Of a stretch of DNA of 64,000 bases, positions 1-9,428 are shown piece after piece. The notes below the pieces were generated by a model. The model was not told the origin of the DNA and did no database searches. It saw nothing but the letters and a program-made list of their open reading frames with translations. The stretch lies in assembly GCA_028821515.1 (NCBI GenBank), contig JAPPGA010000020.1, positions 1 through 64,000 of the forward strand, given 5' to 3'. The stretch comes from Gammaproteobacteria bacterium (GTDB lineage Bacteria; Pseudomonadota; Gammaproteobacteria; Pseudomonadales; Azotimanducaceae). The translations under genes were made by a program, and so were the position numbers. Position 1 is the stretch's first letter. The number at the start of each line of letters is the position of its first letter.

Positions 1-2
1 CA

Positions 3-2204
3 GTCGATGTACTTCAACAACAGCTTGATGAAGAAGCACAATCAGACAACCTAGTTCAAGGCATACGTCGGGCAATACTGACCCAAATGGGCTTGCGTGA
101 TCAGCCCATTCTGGATCAATTTCAGGACTCCATATTTCGACTGCCCTTGGATACATGCCTGCTGTTGCTGGGGCCGCCCGGTACCGGTAAGACGACTACA
201 TTGATTCGCCGGTTGGGACAGAAGTTGAACGACCAGTTCCTGACGGAGGATGAAAAGGAGTTGATTCGGGGGGTCGGCGATCCGAACGAAGCGGCTCACT
301 CTTCCAGCTGGCTGATGTTCACGCCTACCGACCTTTTGCATCAGTATCTCAAGGAGGCTTTCTCGCGCGAAGGCGTACCCGCGTCCGACCACCATGTACG
401 AGTCTGGTCGGGCTTTAGGCTGGAGTTGGCACGCAACACGTTGGGCTTACTACGCAGTCCCAACAACCAAAGTGGCTTCGTCATGCAGGACGCAGCTACT
501 TACCTATCCGATGACACGACAGATGGTCTGCCGGACTGGTTCGACGACTTCGATGCGTGGCAGCGACATGCCTTTGCAAGTCGCATCGCCGGGGCCATTG
601 AAGAGCTGAAATTGTCGGCCGATGGGCGGGCCGCCGACCTCGCAAAGCGGCTGTCGGATTCGTTTCCTACAGTGCACGCATCGGACCTCACTCGAGTGGT
701 CCAAGCTCTGCAAGCGGCCTCCAGTGAAATACGAGAACTGATGCGAGGAAGGCAACAGTCGACTCGCGACCTCGTGCGGCGCGCACTCAACCTTCAGCTT
801 AACCGAGATGCAACGTTCCTGGACAAGCTCGCCGAGTCATTGGATGAGTTGGAGGCTTCAATGCGACGTGAAGACGCAGCACTCGAAGAGCCCATAGGTG
901 ACGATCCCGAAGGAGAGGATCAGGAAGACGACGAAGACGAATCCGACGATGAAGGCTTGGTGCCGGGTAGGGGTGGTCGAAGAGCTACAGCGGAGCGGGC
1001 GTATCGACGGGCGCTTGTCGCAGATGCCCTAGCGAGAGCGACGGGGAGAGAGTTGAGAAAGGGCACGAGAAACCGAAGAGTTGTTGAGTGGATCGGTCAG
1101 CGTGGTCTCGACGAGCGAGCGAAGGTGACGGTTGGACGAAACCAACGGTTAGCGAGCGCCTTGCGACCCCTGTTGTACCCGATTCGCGGCTACTTTTCCG
1201 GGATGCCCGCGAGGTATCGGAGGTATCGGAGTTTTCGGCAGTCAGCAGGCCGTTGGTACTCACGAAACGAAATCCGGGCTCGCAACATAGGAGGCCTAGA
1301 GGTCGACATGCTGCTTCTCGCGGTCCTTAGGTTTGCACGGGAACTGTTGCAGCTCGCGACTGTTAGACGAAACTTGGAAGATCCTTTCTGGCGGAGTTTG
1401 CAGCCGGTATACGACCAATACAGGAATCAGGTGCTTGCTGACGAAGCGACTGACTTCTCGCCAGTGCAGTTGGCGTGCATGCTCGCGATCACTCAACCCG
1501 TGACCCAATCGTTTTTCGCGTGTGGGGACTTCAACCAGAGATTGACCCCTTGGGGTACACGCAATGCATTGCAGCTGGATTGGGTGGACCAGCGCATAGT
1601 CACCGAGAGGGTCACTTTTGGCTACCGGCAGAGCAAGCAACTCGACGAGTTCGCCCGGGAAGTTGTCCGCGTTGCCGGAGACGGCGACCACGACGCTGTC
1701 CTGCCAGAAGATGTGGATAGGGACGGTGTTGCGCCGGTCCTCCTGGAGGACGCGGCAGACATCGGCGTCGTTTGCGGGTGGCTTGCCGAACGCATAGTTG
1801 AGATCGAGCGCTTTGTCGGTCAGCTGCCGTCGACCGCAGTCCTGGTACCTTCGGAAGGCGATGTGGAGCCGGTAGCCTTGCAACTACATGAGATCCTCTC
1901 GGAGCAGAACATCAATGTCATAGGGTGTCAGGAGGGCGGAGGAATCGGACAGGAGAACGATGTGCGCGTGTTTGACGCCCAGCACATCAAGGGTCTTGAG
2001 TTCGAAGCAGCTTTCTTTGTGGGTGTCGACGAGTTGGCAGACCGATATCCGGACTTGTTCGACAAATTCCTTTACGTGGGCGCCACGCGGGCTGCGACTT
2101 ACTTGGGGCTTACCTCCGCCGGTAAGCTGCCATCTCGGATTGCAGAATTAGCAGCGCTGTTCTCGCCAGATTGGAGGGACGTAGGCGAACAGAGAATGGG
2201 TTGA
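3..2204 (+). CDS. UvrD-like superfamily 1 DNA helicase, 5' end outside window
   Basis: Nucleic-acid-dependent ATPase/helicase of the UvrD/Rep class. The frame is open to the first bases of the window, so the gene starts upstream and the ATG at 87 is internal. Motifs seen in order: Walker A GPPGTGKTTT (near nt 170-200), Walker B-like DEATD in LADEATDFSPVQ (near 1440), motif III GDFNQRL (near 1530), motif IV-like GYRQSKQLDEF (near 1620), motif V KGLEFEAAFF (near 1990) and motif VI YVGATRA (near 2075). An acidic low-complexity linker (EDQEDDEDESDDEG, near 915-955) lies between motifs I and II. Base composition looks less GC-rich than the core genome. It converges on the receiver/GHKL/methyltransferase operon with only about 110 bp between, so it may belong to the same defence module, but the shared function is inference. 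Confidence 0.85.
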   Translation, partial: VDVLQQQLDEEAQSDNLVQGIRRAILTQMGLRDQPILDQFQDSIFRLPLDTCLLLLGPPGTGKTTTLIRRLGQKLNDQFLTEDEKELIRGVGDPNEAAHSSSWLMFTPTDLLHQYLKEAFSREGVPASDHHVRVWSGFRLELARNTLGLLRSPNNQSGFVMQDAATYLSDDTTDGLPDWFDDFDAWQRHAFASRIAGAIEELKLSADGRAADLAKRLSDSFPTVHASDLTRVVQALQAASSEIRELMRGRQQSTRDLVRRALNLQLNRDATFLDKLAESLDELEASMRREDAALEEPIGDDPEGEDQEDDEDESDDEGLVPGRGGRRATAERAYRRALVADALARATGRELRKGTRNRRVVEWIGQRGLDERAKVTVGRNQRLASALRPLLYPIRGYFSGMPARYRRYRSFRQSAGRWYSRNEIRARNIGGLEVDMLLLAVLRFARELLQLATVRRNLEDPFWRSLQPVYDQYRNQVLADEATDFSPVQLACMLAITQPVTQSFFACGDFNQRLTPWGTRNALQLDWVDQRIVTERVTFGYRQSKQLDEFAREVVRVAGDGDHDAVLPEDVDRDGVAPVLLEDAADIGVVCGWLAERIVEIERFVGQLPSTAVLVPSEGDVEPVALQLHEILSEQNINVIGCQEGGGIGQENDVRVFDAQHIKGLEFEAAFFVGVDELADRYPDLFDKFLYVGATRAATYLGLTSAGKLPSRIAELAALFSPDWRDVGEQRMG

Positions 2205-2315
2205 TCCCTTTAACCAACCGCGGCCTGTAACGGTCGAATCCGAAGGCCGCCGGAGAAGCGGCGATCAGCCCACCGCACACGTCCTGGTTCAGCCCGTGCC
2301 TGTCTGCCTTTGCCC

Positions 2316-4085
2316 CTACTCAAGGGTCGGGTCGACGGGATAGCCGAAATCATGCTCGAACGCTGCACGCGCCTGGTACTGGGCGAACTCCGTAAGCAGA
2401 GCCCCAGACCACGGCTGACGCAGCCGCATTACGCGCCTGATCCCATACGACACCCCGTCACCGGATTCCGCCTTCCCGATCCTTAGCGTGCTTGACGCTT
2501 CCGGCAGCGCCAGTGATGCGGCCTCGCTGCCGACTTCGACCTCCGCCAGATGCCGGTTCAGCTTCAGCGCCTTGCGGAAGTGATTCCGCAGCTTCCGAGC
2601 CCTCTTCTTCCATCCCTCGATCAAGAGGTCCGGACACTCGGTCTCCACGTCGATAGCCGCCCGACCACTCGCCTGGAGCACGCAAAGATCCAATACGGCT
2701 AACAACACTTGGTGGGTGCTCCCATAGTTCGCATAGGCCGAGTCAGCAGTCTCGTCCTCGTAGAATGGTAGCTCTCCCCAAACCGCTCCTCCCTTTGGGT
2801 CTCCGGGCGCGATCTCGACGACGGCGACCGTCCGTCCAAGCCGATTTTTCTCGCGGTTGCGCAAGCCCCTGCTCCGAACCACAAGATCGCACGGCTGCGC
2901 TAGAAGGATGTAATCGCTACCTTCCGCTTCCACCCGGAAGATGTCCCCGAGTCCAAGTGGCGCATGCCGGGCGTTTAGTTCGTCGCACGCGTCGTAGATT
3001 TCGTAGCGCTGCATTCGAAGCGCCGCCGCCGACTGTCCCTGCTTCCCCAAGGCCCCGGCAACTTCGTCCGGCATAGCGCTCACTCGGCGGGCCTTTGCCA
3101 CGGCCCGGGAGACCGCCTCATCGGCGTGCAATTGGCGGGCCGCCGCCCGGCGCATCAGGATACCGAATACGCGGAACAGCGTATCTGCCTCCCAGACACC
3201 CTCGCGCCGGGAGGAAGCAAACACGATCCTGTCGAAATCCACCACCGACAGGTCCTCCATCGCCGACTTCGCCTCGTCGAGCGACTGCTCGAATATGTTC
3301 CATGCCATCGTCCGGACTTCAGCATAGCGGGCGGCGAGCGCTGTGACCCGCATCATCGCGAGAAATCCGTAGTAATCCGGCGGCTCACTGTTCAGCCGAC
3401 TCTTCGAGACAACCACGAACCCGTTGCGCTCAAGCCCGTGTTCGCCGGCCATCGAGCGCCACGCCTCGTACTCCCCATCGACCGGCACCGTGTGTGTAAT
3501 CAAGCCACAATATCGAGCTCCTCCCGCCTGTGCTTGGCGGATCAGCTCAATACCCTTCTCGTCCGTTCCCGCCCGCTCGTCGCCGTAGCGGCGGTCGAAG
3601 AAGAACAGCGTCTTCGGCGCCTTATTGTCGGCAAGGATCGTCGCGCCCTTATCTTCCCAAGCGCTGAGCGAAAGCGTCACGAACTCACAACTCTCGCCGA
3701 TCGATCCCAGAACCTGCTGCAGGCTATCGGCCGCCAAATCGTCTCCGGCGTGCTCCGTCTCCAACAACTCTGGGTCATCGGACGAACCGCCCGACCCCTG
3801 TTCCAGCCGGAATGCGGCTGACAGTAATTCCCGCTGCGCCTCCCTATCCATCACCTCCCACGCGGACCGCACGTGGGCGGACCATATCTGATACGGAGCG
3901 CCAAATTCGATCCTGGCTAGATTGGGCAGCTCCGCAGCTTCCGAGTTCTTCGCCACCGAACAGATGCCGATCAACCGCTCCACGCCGTCCGCATACTCAT
4001 CGTCCACGACGACCACGCGAGAAACGTCGACACTCTCAAGCAACGTCGCCGCATCTGACCGGACCCGATCCAACAACACCGCCAC
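2316..4085 (-). CDS. Receiver-domain protein with large insertion and novel C-terminal region
   Basis: Likely phospho-receiver partner of the upstream GHKL protein. Numbered from the alternative GTG at 4103 (595 aa), it has the acidic pair in VVVVDDE (D34/D35), a candidate phospho-acceptor D170 in LFFFDRRYG, T203 in LITHT and K234 in VVSKSR, the five receiver signatures in the right order. About 130 residues separate the acidic pair from the acceptor, far more than the usual ~40, so an insertion sits there. The C-terminal half is unrecognised and lacks a visible DNA-binding motif; it contains LLAQPCDLVVR near the middle. I prefer the GTG at 4085 (589 aa), just past the GHKL stop with a G-rich Shine-Dalgarno-like run before it; the GTG at 4103 would overlap that gene. 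Function beyond signalling is unknown. Confidence 0.7.
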   Translation of the reverse strand: MAVLLDRVRSDAATLLESVDVSRVVVVDDEYADGVERLIGICSVAKNSEAAELPNLARIEFGAPYQIWSAHVRSAWEVMDREAQRELLSAAFRLEQGSGGSSDDPELLETEHAGDDLAADSLQQVLGSIGESCEFVTLSLSAWEDKGATILADNKAPKTLFFFDRRYGDERAGTDEKGIELIRQAQAGGARYCGLITHTVPVDGEYEAWRSMAGEHGLERNGFVVVSKSRLNSEPPDYYGFLAMMRVTALAARYAEVRTMAWNIFEQSLDEAKSAMEDLSVVDFDRIVFASSRREGVWEADTLFRVFGILMRRAAARQLHADEAVSRAVAKARRVSAMPDEVAGALGKQGQSAAALRMQRYEIYDACDELNARHAPLGLGDIFRVEAEGSDYILLAQPCDLVVRSRGLRNREKNRLGRTVAVVEIAPGDPKGGAVWGELPFYEDETADSAYANYGSTHQVLLAVLDLCVLQASGRAAIDVETECPDLLIEGWKKRARKLRNHFRKALKLNRHLAEVEVGSEAASLALPEASSTLRIGKAESGDGVSYGIRRVMRLRQPWSGALLTEFAQYQARAAFEHDFGYPVDPTLE

Positions 4086-4086
4086 G

Positions 4087-6678
4087 CTATACCCCCACTG
4101 CACCCGAGAGATCGATTTCGAACGCGTACCTCCTTCCGCGCCTATTGCGTTCCGGGAGCAGTTGGATGGCGCACGACTCCGACTCCAGCAGTTGCCGACA
4201 CACGAACAGCCCGAGCCCGCGGCCCTCCCCTTTCCGCTTCATTGTCACAAACGCTTCGAACAACTCTTCCTCCACGCTCTCTTCCACGCCGCGGCCGTTG
4301 TCGCCGATCCGGACCCGAGGGGCGTCCACCACGATGGTGATTTCGCCCCTCCTAATGGCTCCCGCCCGGATCGCCTCCTTCAACCAGTACTCCGCGTTCA
4401 GCACCACATTGTCGAACACTTGGGTCAACTTGCCCTTGTTCATACGGACCACGAAGCTCCCTGGCGACTCTCCTGCCACGGTCATCTCGATCCCGTTCAC
4501 TGCAAGCTTTGCTGCGTAGAACTCGACCAGCTCAGCCAGGAAGATCGGCACATCGATCGGTTCTCGCATCTCCCGCACATACCGCAGCGAAGGGGTCATA
4601 TGGGCGAGTTGCTTGCGCATGCCAGCAACGCTTGAGCGGACCTGTTCGACGTAGGCCACTACCGTTGCTCTCCCGATCATGCCCTTCCGCGCCTCCTGCA
4701 ACACGGCCACACTCTTCTCCGCGAGTCGGTCCGCGATATTGTTGATCTCGTGCGACAGCACCTCCGCCGTCAGCCCCAGACTGACGCTCTCGTAGAGGGC
4801 GGACACGTGCTCGTTGAATGTTTCCCACCGCCGGTCGAGCACCTCCTGCGTGACCTTCAACTCCGAGGCTTGGGCAAGCGCCTCCGTCACCTGCCTGCGG
4901 ATCTGCACCTCCGCATTGGAAGCCTTTTCAATTTCTCCTTCGAGCTCCGCAATCGCCTGCAAAACTCTCCCGTCCTCCGGTCCCATTTGTACCAGTTCCC
5001 CGCGCACCTCTCCGAGCGTCTTCGCCGCGCCAGCCGTCGCCTTCCGCAAGGAGCCGACCTGGCGCTCCACGAGTCGTTTGTGATCGAAAAGCTGCCCGGC
5101 GACCGCGCCGATCCGCCGGGTAATTGTGGAGTGGTCGTCGTCGGGTTCGACGCCTGCCTCGCGGTCCCGATGCTCCTTCAGGAAATCGACCGTCCCGCGC
5201 CGCAGGAACTCCTGCGCATCGCCCGCGAATCGCACGAACTCCGAGAGCAGCCCAAAGAAGTTCTCGAAGTGCGGCGTCTCCTGAAACCCCTCTCGGCTCG
5301 TGGTCTCCACGAGATCCGGGTTCTTCCGCGCACTGATCGCCACGAACCCAAGCACGTTTCCCGGGCGGAGACCGTAGTAGGAACGGCCGCCGGTCCACTG
5401 GCGGCCCAGCCCCAGCCAGTCCTCGCCCACGCGAATGCCGAATCCGTCCCGGTACACCCGGATTCCGGCAAGATCGCCCACCAACTGACGGTACTCCGTC
5501 ACGTTTCCCAATTTCGCCTCCCTCGCATCGCCGGCTTCAAGCGACACCGCATCGACTTCTCCCCGGAAAGGGCCGGGATTGATAGGCTCCTTCTTCTCTA
5601 GCTCCTTCTTCTCTAGCTCCTTCTTCTCTAGCTCCTTACCCTGCTCCAGCTTCAACTCCTGTTGGTCCTCTCGCTCCACCTGGTTTTCGCGCCGCACGCC
5701 TGGGAGATCGTCCAGCGCGCGCTCCGTCCCGAACTCTACGAACCAGCCCTCGCGGTCCGAGCGACACAATCTCGGCGGTCGCCCTTTCCCGGTCCGAGAG
5801 GCAAGAAACTCGAAGAATGCCTTCCCCTCGTCCTTCTTTACGATGTCCTTCAGCGCCTGCTGATCGCGCTTCGTGCCAGGCCGGAAGTAGTTGAGCCGGC
5901 CGAATCCCCGCACCCGCAGACTCTCGCCGTCGAACTCGAACGTATAACGCAACTGCGCTGTTTCGCGCAGACGCCTAGCGATCTCGGCGAGTTCCAATGG
6001 CTTCCCGTCAACTTCCACCTGGACGCGAAAATCGCGCACTTCCTCGAACGGAGAGATCATCCCCGACAGCCTGCGCTGCAATTCCTTTAGCTTGTCCTCC
6101 GTCTGCCATACCTCGGTTTCGCGCAACCCGGAAAGCAGCAGTCTCGTGCCCGGCTCGCCGACTCCGTTGCGGGTGCGCTCCCATCGCACCGGAACGTTGC
6201 CCAACTTCGACGTCTCTCGGAAGTCAGCCCAAGAGAACCCAACATACTGTTCCGTTTCCGGTGCTCCCTGCGCACGAGTGAATATCTCGACATTTTTCGC
6301 CAGTCTCTGGCTGCCCAGCCGGCCCAGCCCCTTGTCCCCGATGGGTGTGCGTCCGCGACGACTCTCCCGTCCCGCCGCCTTCTGTTCGCGCTTCGGTGAA
6401 TTCGCGATTGTCATCCACCCGCCCCGCAAAGCGCCCTCATCCATTCCGTGACCGTTGTCCTCGACGAGGATCGTCCCCTTCGCATCCACGTAGTGGCGGC
6501 CCAACGCGTTGGCGCCCTTGGTGTTGATGGTCACGTTCACCCACGTCGCGTCCGCGTCGTAACTGTTCTTGACCAACTCCACGAGCGCTTGCACCACATC
6601 GGTGATTAGTTCCTCGCCCAACCGGAACACCACGGCAGCGTTGATGTCGAACCGCAAAGGTTTCGGTTTCTTTTCCAC
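4087..6678 (-). CDS. Protein with N-terminal Hsp90/MORC-type GHKL ATPase and C-terminal histidine-kinase-like module
   Basis: 863 aa from a GTG start. The N-terminal GHKL domain has the N box VELVKNSYDADA (residues 33-44), G1 box DNGHGMD (74-80) and G2 box GDKGLGRLG (114-122), as in Hsp90/MutL/MORC-type ATPases. Residues ~330-370 hold a charged linker with LEKKE repeats. The C-terminal part resembles a sensor kinase: LSHEINN with H643, N box DNVVLNAEYW, G1 GDNGRGVEE (D793) and G2 GEGRGLGLFVCRQL. No transmembrane segment or sensor domain was recognised, so it should be cytosolic. It lies between the methyltransferase (9 bp gap) and the receiver protein, so phosphotransfer from H643 to D170 of the receiver is a reasonable inference. 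An alternative is a conformational ATPase that senses DNA and does not act as a true kinase. Confidence 0.8.
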   Translation of the reverse strand: MEKKPKPLRFDINAAVVFRLGEELITDVVQALVELVKNSYDADATWVNVTINTKGANALGRHYVDAKGTILVEDNGHGMDEGALRGGWMTIANSPKREQKAAGRESRRGRTPIGDKGLGRLGSQRLAKNVEIFTRAQGAPETEQYVGFSWADFRETSKLGNVPVRWERTRNGVGEPGTRLLLSGLRETEVWQTEDKLKELQRRLSGMISPFEEVRDFRVQVEVDGKPLELAEIARRLRETAQLRYTFEFDGESLRVRGFGRLNYFRPGTKRDQQALKDIVKKDEGKAFFEFLASRTGKGRPPRLCRSDREGWFVEFGTERALDDLPGVRRENQVEREDQQELKLEQGKELEKKELEKKELEKKEPINPGPFRGEVDAVSLEAGDAREAKLGNVTEYRQLVGDLAGIRVYRDGFGIRVGEDWLGLGRQWTGGRSYYGLRPGNVLGFVAISARKNPDLVETTSREGFQETPHFENFFGLLSEFVRFAGDAQEFLRRGTVDFLKEHRDREAGVEPDDDHSTITRRIGAVAGQLFDHKRLVERQVGSLRKATAGAAKTLGEVRGELVQMGPEDGRVLQAIAELEGEIEKASNAEVQIRRQVTEALAQASELKVTQEVLDRRWETFNEHVSALYESVSLGLTAEVLSHEINNIADRLAEKSVAVLQEARKGMIGRATVVAYVEQVRSSVAGMRKQLAHMTPSLRYVREMREPIDVPIFLAELVEFYAAKLAVNGIEMTVAGESPGSFVVRMNKGKLTQVFDNVVLNAEYWLKEAIRAGAIRRGEITIVVDAPRVRIGDNGRGVEESVEEELFEAFVTMKRKGEGRGLGLFVCRQLLESESCAIQLLPERNRRGRRYAFEIDLSGAVGV
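5586..5630 (-). repeat. 15-bp tandem repeat, three perfect copies, inside the GHKL gene
   Basis: Three identical 15-bp units (GCTCCTTCTTCTCTA on the + strand) followed by a partial fourth. They keep frame and encode a repeated LEKKE pentapeptide in the linker between the two GHKL modules. Because 15 is a multiple of 3, copy-number changes would alter linker length without breaking the frame. Confidence 0.9.
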
Positions 6679-6687
6679 CGTTTCCGC

Positions 6688-8028
6688 CTACGCCTTCCCG
6701 AAAACCAGGATGGCCTCCTTACACATCGTCTTCGCTATCGAGTTCCTGTTCGCCATTCGCTTGTTCGGAATCTCCCGCTCTATCCTCGCGACCAGGCGCG
6801 CGTGCCGAGCATCCAGCAACTCTTCCAATATTTGGTCCGAAGGGACCAGCTCACCCCCCACGCGCCGGTTGCCGATTGTCCAAATCATATAGCCATCCGG
6901 CTTAAGCACGGCCAGCACAGCGTCAAGCGAGGCATCAAAATCGCGAAAGAAGGCCGCCACCCGACCCTTCCTATCCGGCGGTAGGTCGTCGAGCCGCTCC
7001 AACGTCTTCTTCAGGCTCGGACTAACGTCGAGCATTTCCGCCACCTGTTCCACCGCACCTTTTCTCGATCCCCCGAGGCTCCTCGCATCGATCTCGTACG
7101 CCGAACGAACGCAGTCGTCGTCGATCTCATCGCCTATGTCCACTAGATCGATCCACTGAAGCGGGAGATAGGAGTATTGCCCGTACGGCACCGTCGATGT
7201 GTTGTCCCCGTACGGCGGCGACGTGACCACCAGGTCGTGCGTCGCCCCGTCGCCGTGTCCCGCGGTCGAGTCACCGAGCCGTATTTGGACTTGGCCCCGG
7301 TAGTATCCGCCCCTCGTCAGGTGCCCCGCTTCCCGGAGCGCCCCTGCCTCCTCGTGCAGCCGCCGGCACATGTTCGCCACCACCGACGAGAAAACCTCAA
7401 GCGGGCGAACCGTTCGAGCCTCCAGGTCATCCGGGCTGCGCACATGCAGCTTGAACGTCGATGTTCTCGAGTTGCTCGTCAGCCGAACTGTCTCCGCGAG
7501 CCCCGTCCAGAGCACCCGCCGACACCAGGCGTGGTCGACCCCGCGTATCGCGCGCCGGATCCTCGACAAATCCGTGATCGCCCTGGAGCCGAACCACTTC
7601 CTCAACCCGGGAAACTGCGCCTCGAATCGTCTACCCCGATCCGCTCGCGCCTGCGCCACTACGTCCTTGATCGCTCCCGATAGCTTGTGCAGATGAAAAG
7701 GGCCGCTCTTGGCGCGACAAAAGAGTACGGCCAGCGGGTTGATGTCCTGGCCAACGAAATCGAGACCGAGCCGCATGCTCTCGACCAGAGTCGTCCCGCA
7801 CCCCGCGAAGGGGTCGTACACGCTACCGATGCCGCCATCTGCCACAGCCACTGCCTCAACCAGCACCGCCTGCATCTCTGGCACCATCATGGCGGGGTAT
7901 TGGATAAGTCCCTGGTTTCGCTTCCGATCAGCGCGTCCGCGAAACGTCCAGTAGTCACCGTTGTCCTGGGACAGTCGCTCCAATTCAGCGACGATTCTAT
8001 CGTCGGTCGCACTCGGAAAATCCGCCAC
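6688..8028 (-). CDS. DNA methyltransferase (SPPY type, probably N4-cytosine or N6-adenine)
   Basis: 446-aa AdoMet-dependent DNA methylase from a GTG start. It has motif I DPFAGCGTT (residues 72-80, AdoMet binding), QDINPLA shortly after (motif II region) and catalytic motif IV TSPPYG (269-274). The order I then IV with SPPY suggests an N4-cytosine-type enzyme, but the base specificity cannot be settled from motifs. No target-recognition domain was recognised, though residues 90-260 between the motifs could hold one. First gene of a three-gene operon (9 bp before the GHKL gene). No restriction endonuclease is adjacent, so it is either an orphan methylase or the self-marking part of the defence-like module. 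The spacer upstream (8029-8289) shows no gene. Confidence 0.85.
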   Translation of the reverse strand: MADFPSATDDRIVAELERLSQDNGDYWTFRGRADRKRNQGLIQYPAMMVPEMQAVLVEAVAVADGGIGSVYDPFAGCGTTLVESMRLGLDFVGQDINPLAVLFCRAKSGPFHLHKLSGAIKDVVAQARADRGRRFEAQFPGLRKWFGSRAITDLSRIRRAIRGVDHAWCRRVLWTGLAETVRLTSNSRTSTFKLHVRSPDDLEARTVRPLEVFSSVVANMCRRLHEEAGALREAGHLTRGGYYRGQVQIRLGDSTAGHGDGATHDLVVTSPPYGDNTSTVPYGQYSYLPLQWIDLVDIGDEIDDDCVRSAYEIDARSLGGSRKGAVEQVAEMLDVSPSLKKTLERLDDLPPDRKGRVAAFFRDFDASLDAVLAVLKPDGYMIWTIGNRRVGGELVPSDQILEELLDARHARLVARIEREIPNKRMANRNSIAKTMCKEAILVFGKA

Positions 8029-8289
8029 GCTCTAGCTCGTCGTTCCGATGCCGACTCAACCCACCTCGGGGAGACGGTCTCAACTAGCGCCTGTACCTAG
8101 ATTCGGCATCTTGATCCACCGGCTGAACACACTCTGGCCACCATCTTCCACACGACCAACAGTGGTTTCTGGCGTTTTCGTTGACGTATCGCACACGCGA
8201 AGCTTACCAGTTTACGCCCACATCAGGAACGCACCCCCTCGCGACCGCAACTTGTCCAAAGGCCTGTTGGACAGACTTCCGCGGACCCC

Positions 8290-9408
8290 TTACAGCGTAT
8301 CCAGGTCGATGGCCCTGCCCGTCCGGGATGACTCCTGGATGCCCGCGATCACCTTCATGGTCTCCAGGTTGTCCCGGCCGCTGCTGATCGGTTCCGCGCC
8401 GGTCCTGCAGCACTCCTCGAAATGCAGGATCTCGTTTACGACGCCATTTTCCGTGGGCAGCCCCGTGTCTTCGACTGAAAGCGGCTCGAAACGCGCGGGC
8501 GTTCCCCGACGCCGACGGCGTCTCTCACCCGGTTGCCGAGGGGGCTCCGGGGCGGGTTGCTCGACTGACTTGAGCGCGCACATGGCAGTTCCGAAGTGGC
8601 CCACCCCCGGACGCCCACGCGGCGGCGTGGTCGAGTGGATGGTCCCCTTGCTGCCGACGACCATGTAGTACTGGCCCTCGGGGACCACGCTGGTGGTCCA
8701 GCTACCGAATACGTCGCCGACGGCCCCGTTTTCGAACTCCAGAGTCGCGGCCACGAGATCCTCGGCACCGTTGACCATCTGCGGCTGCACCGACTTGCAC
8801 ACGCCCGTCACGCGCCTGACGTTGCCGATGTAGTAGCGCAGCAGGTCCACGTGGTGGATCGTGTTGGTTAACAGGACACCGCCGCCAGCGTCGCCGTCGT
8901 TCATCCAGTGACCGGGCGGGTTTACGCCAACCGTACCCATGATCGCGTGGGTCCGGACGGCTTGGATGTCTCCCAGATTTCCGTCGTCGATAAACCGTTT
9001 TACGGCCACGGTTTCCGAGGTATATCGCTGGTTCTGGGCCACCATTAGCGTCACGCCGGCGCTGTCGGCCGCTTCCACCATCTCCCGAGAGGCCTGCATG
9101 TTATGCGCCATCGACTTCTCGACGATCGCATGCTTGCCCGCCGCAGCGGCCACGAGGGTCTGCGGCCAGTGCTGGTCGTGACTGCTGCAGATGTCGACCG
9201 CGTCGAGGTCGACCTCGCGCAGCATCTGCTCGTAGTCCGTGTACACCGCATCGACGCCCGCTTCCTTCGCATACGCCTGCGCCGCCGGTTCGACGATGTC
9301 GCACACGGCGACAAGCTGCACCCGGTCCGGATAGTCCAGGTACGCGGTCATGTGGGAGTGGGCTATCCGCCCGGTCCCGATCAAACCGACTCGTAACGGC
9401 TTTGACAT
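8290..9408 (-). CDS. Gfo/Idh/MocA-family NAD(P)-dependent oxidoreductase
   Basis: 372 aa. The N-terminal Rossmann fold has the dinucleotide motif GLIGTGRIAHSH (residues ~9-20). The family's EKP signature appears as EKS in AIVEKSMAHN, so the usual proline is a serine. The C-terminal half has the expected beta-sheet features, for example GGGVLLTNTIHHVDLLRYYIG. These enzymes oxidise or reduce sugar-like or cyclic-polyol substrates; the substrate here cannot be deduced. It follows the MaoC-like gene by 57 bp, with a hairpin between, and may share its transcript. About 30 residues near 8490-8570 are unusually Arg/Pro-rich (RQPGERRRRRRG), an insertion compared with typical members. Confidence 0.85.
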   Translation of the reverse strand: MSKPLRVGLIGTGRIAHSHMTAYLDYPDRVQLVAVCDIVEPAAQAYAKEAGVDAVYTDYEQMLREVDLDAVDICSSHDQHWPQTLVAAAAGKHAIVEKSMAHNMQASREMVEAADSAGVTLMVAQNQRYTSETVAVKRFIDDGNLGDIQAVRTHAIMGTVGVNPPGHWMNDGDAGGGVLLTNTIHHVDLLRYYIGNVRRVTGVCKSVQPQMVNGAEDLVAATLEFENGAVGDVFGSWTTSVVPEGQYYMVVGSKGTIHSTTPPRGRPGVGHFGTAMCALKSVEQPAPEPPRQPGERRRRRRGTPARFEPLSVEDTGLPTENGVVNEILHFEECCRTGAEPISSGRDNLETMKVIAGIQESSRTGRAIDLDTL

Positions 9409-9428
9409 GATTTCCCTACCCGGCGCAT

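Noticed and set aside
2219-2250. Weak inverted repeat (GCGGCCT / AGGCCGC) between helicase and receiver genes as a terminator
   Set aside because: Loop of about 18 nt and no T-run on either strand.
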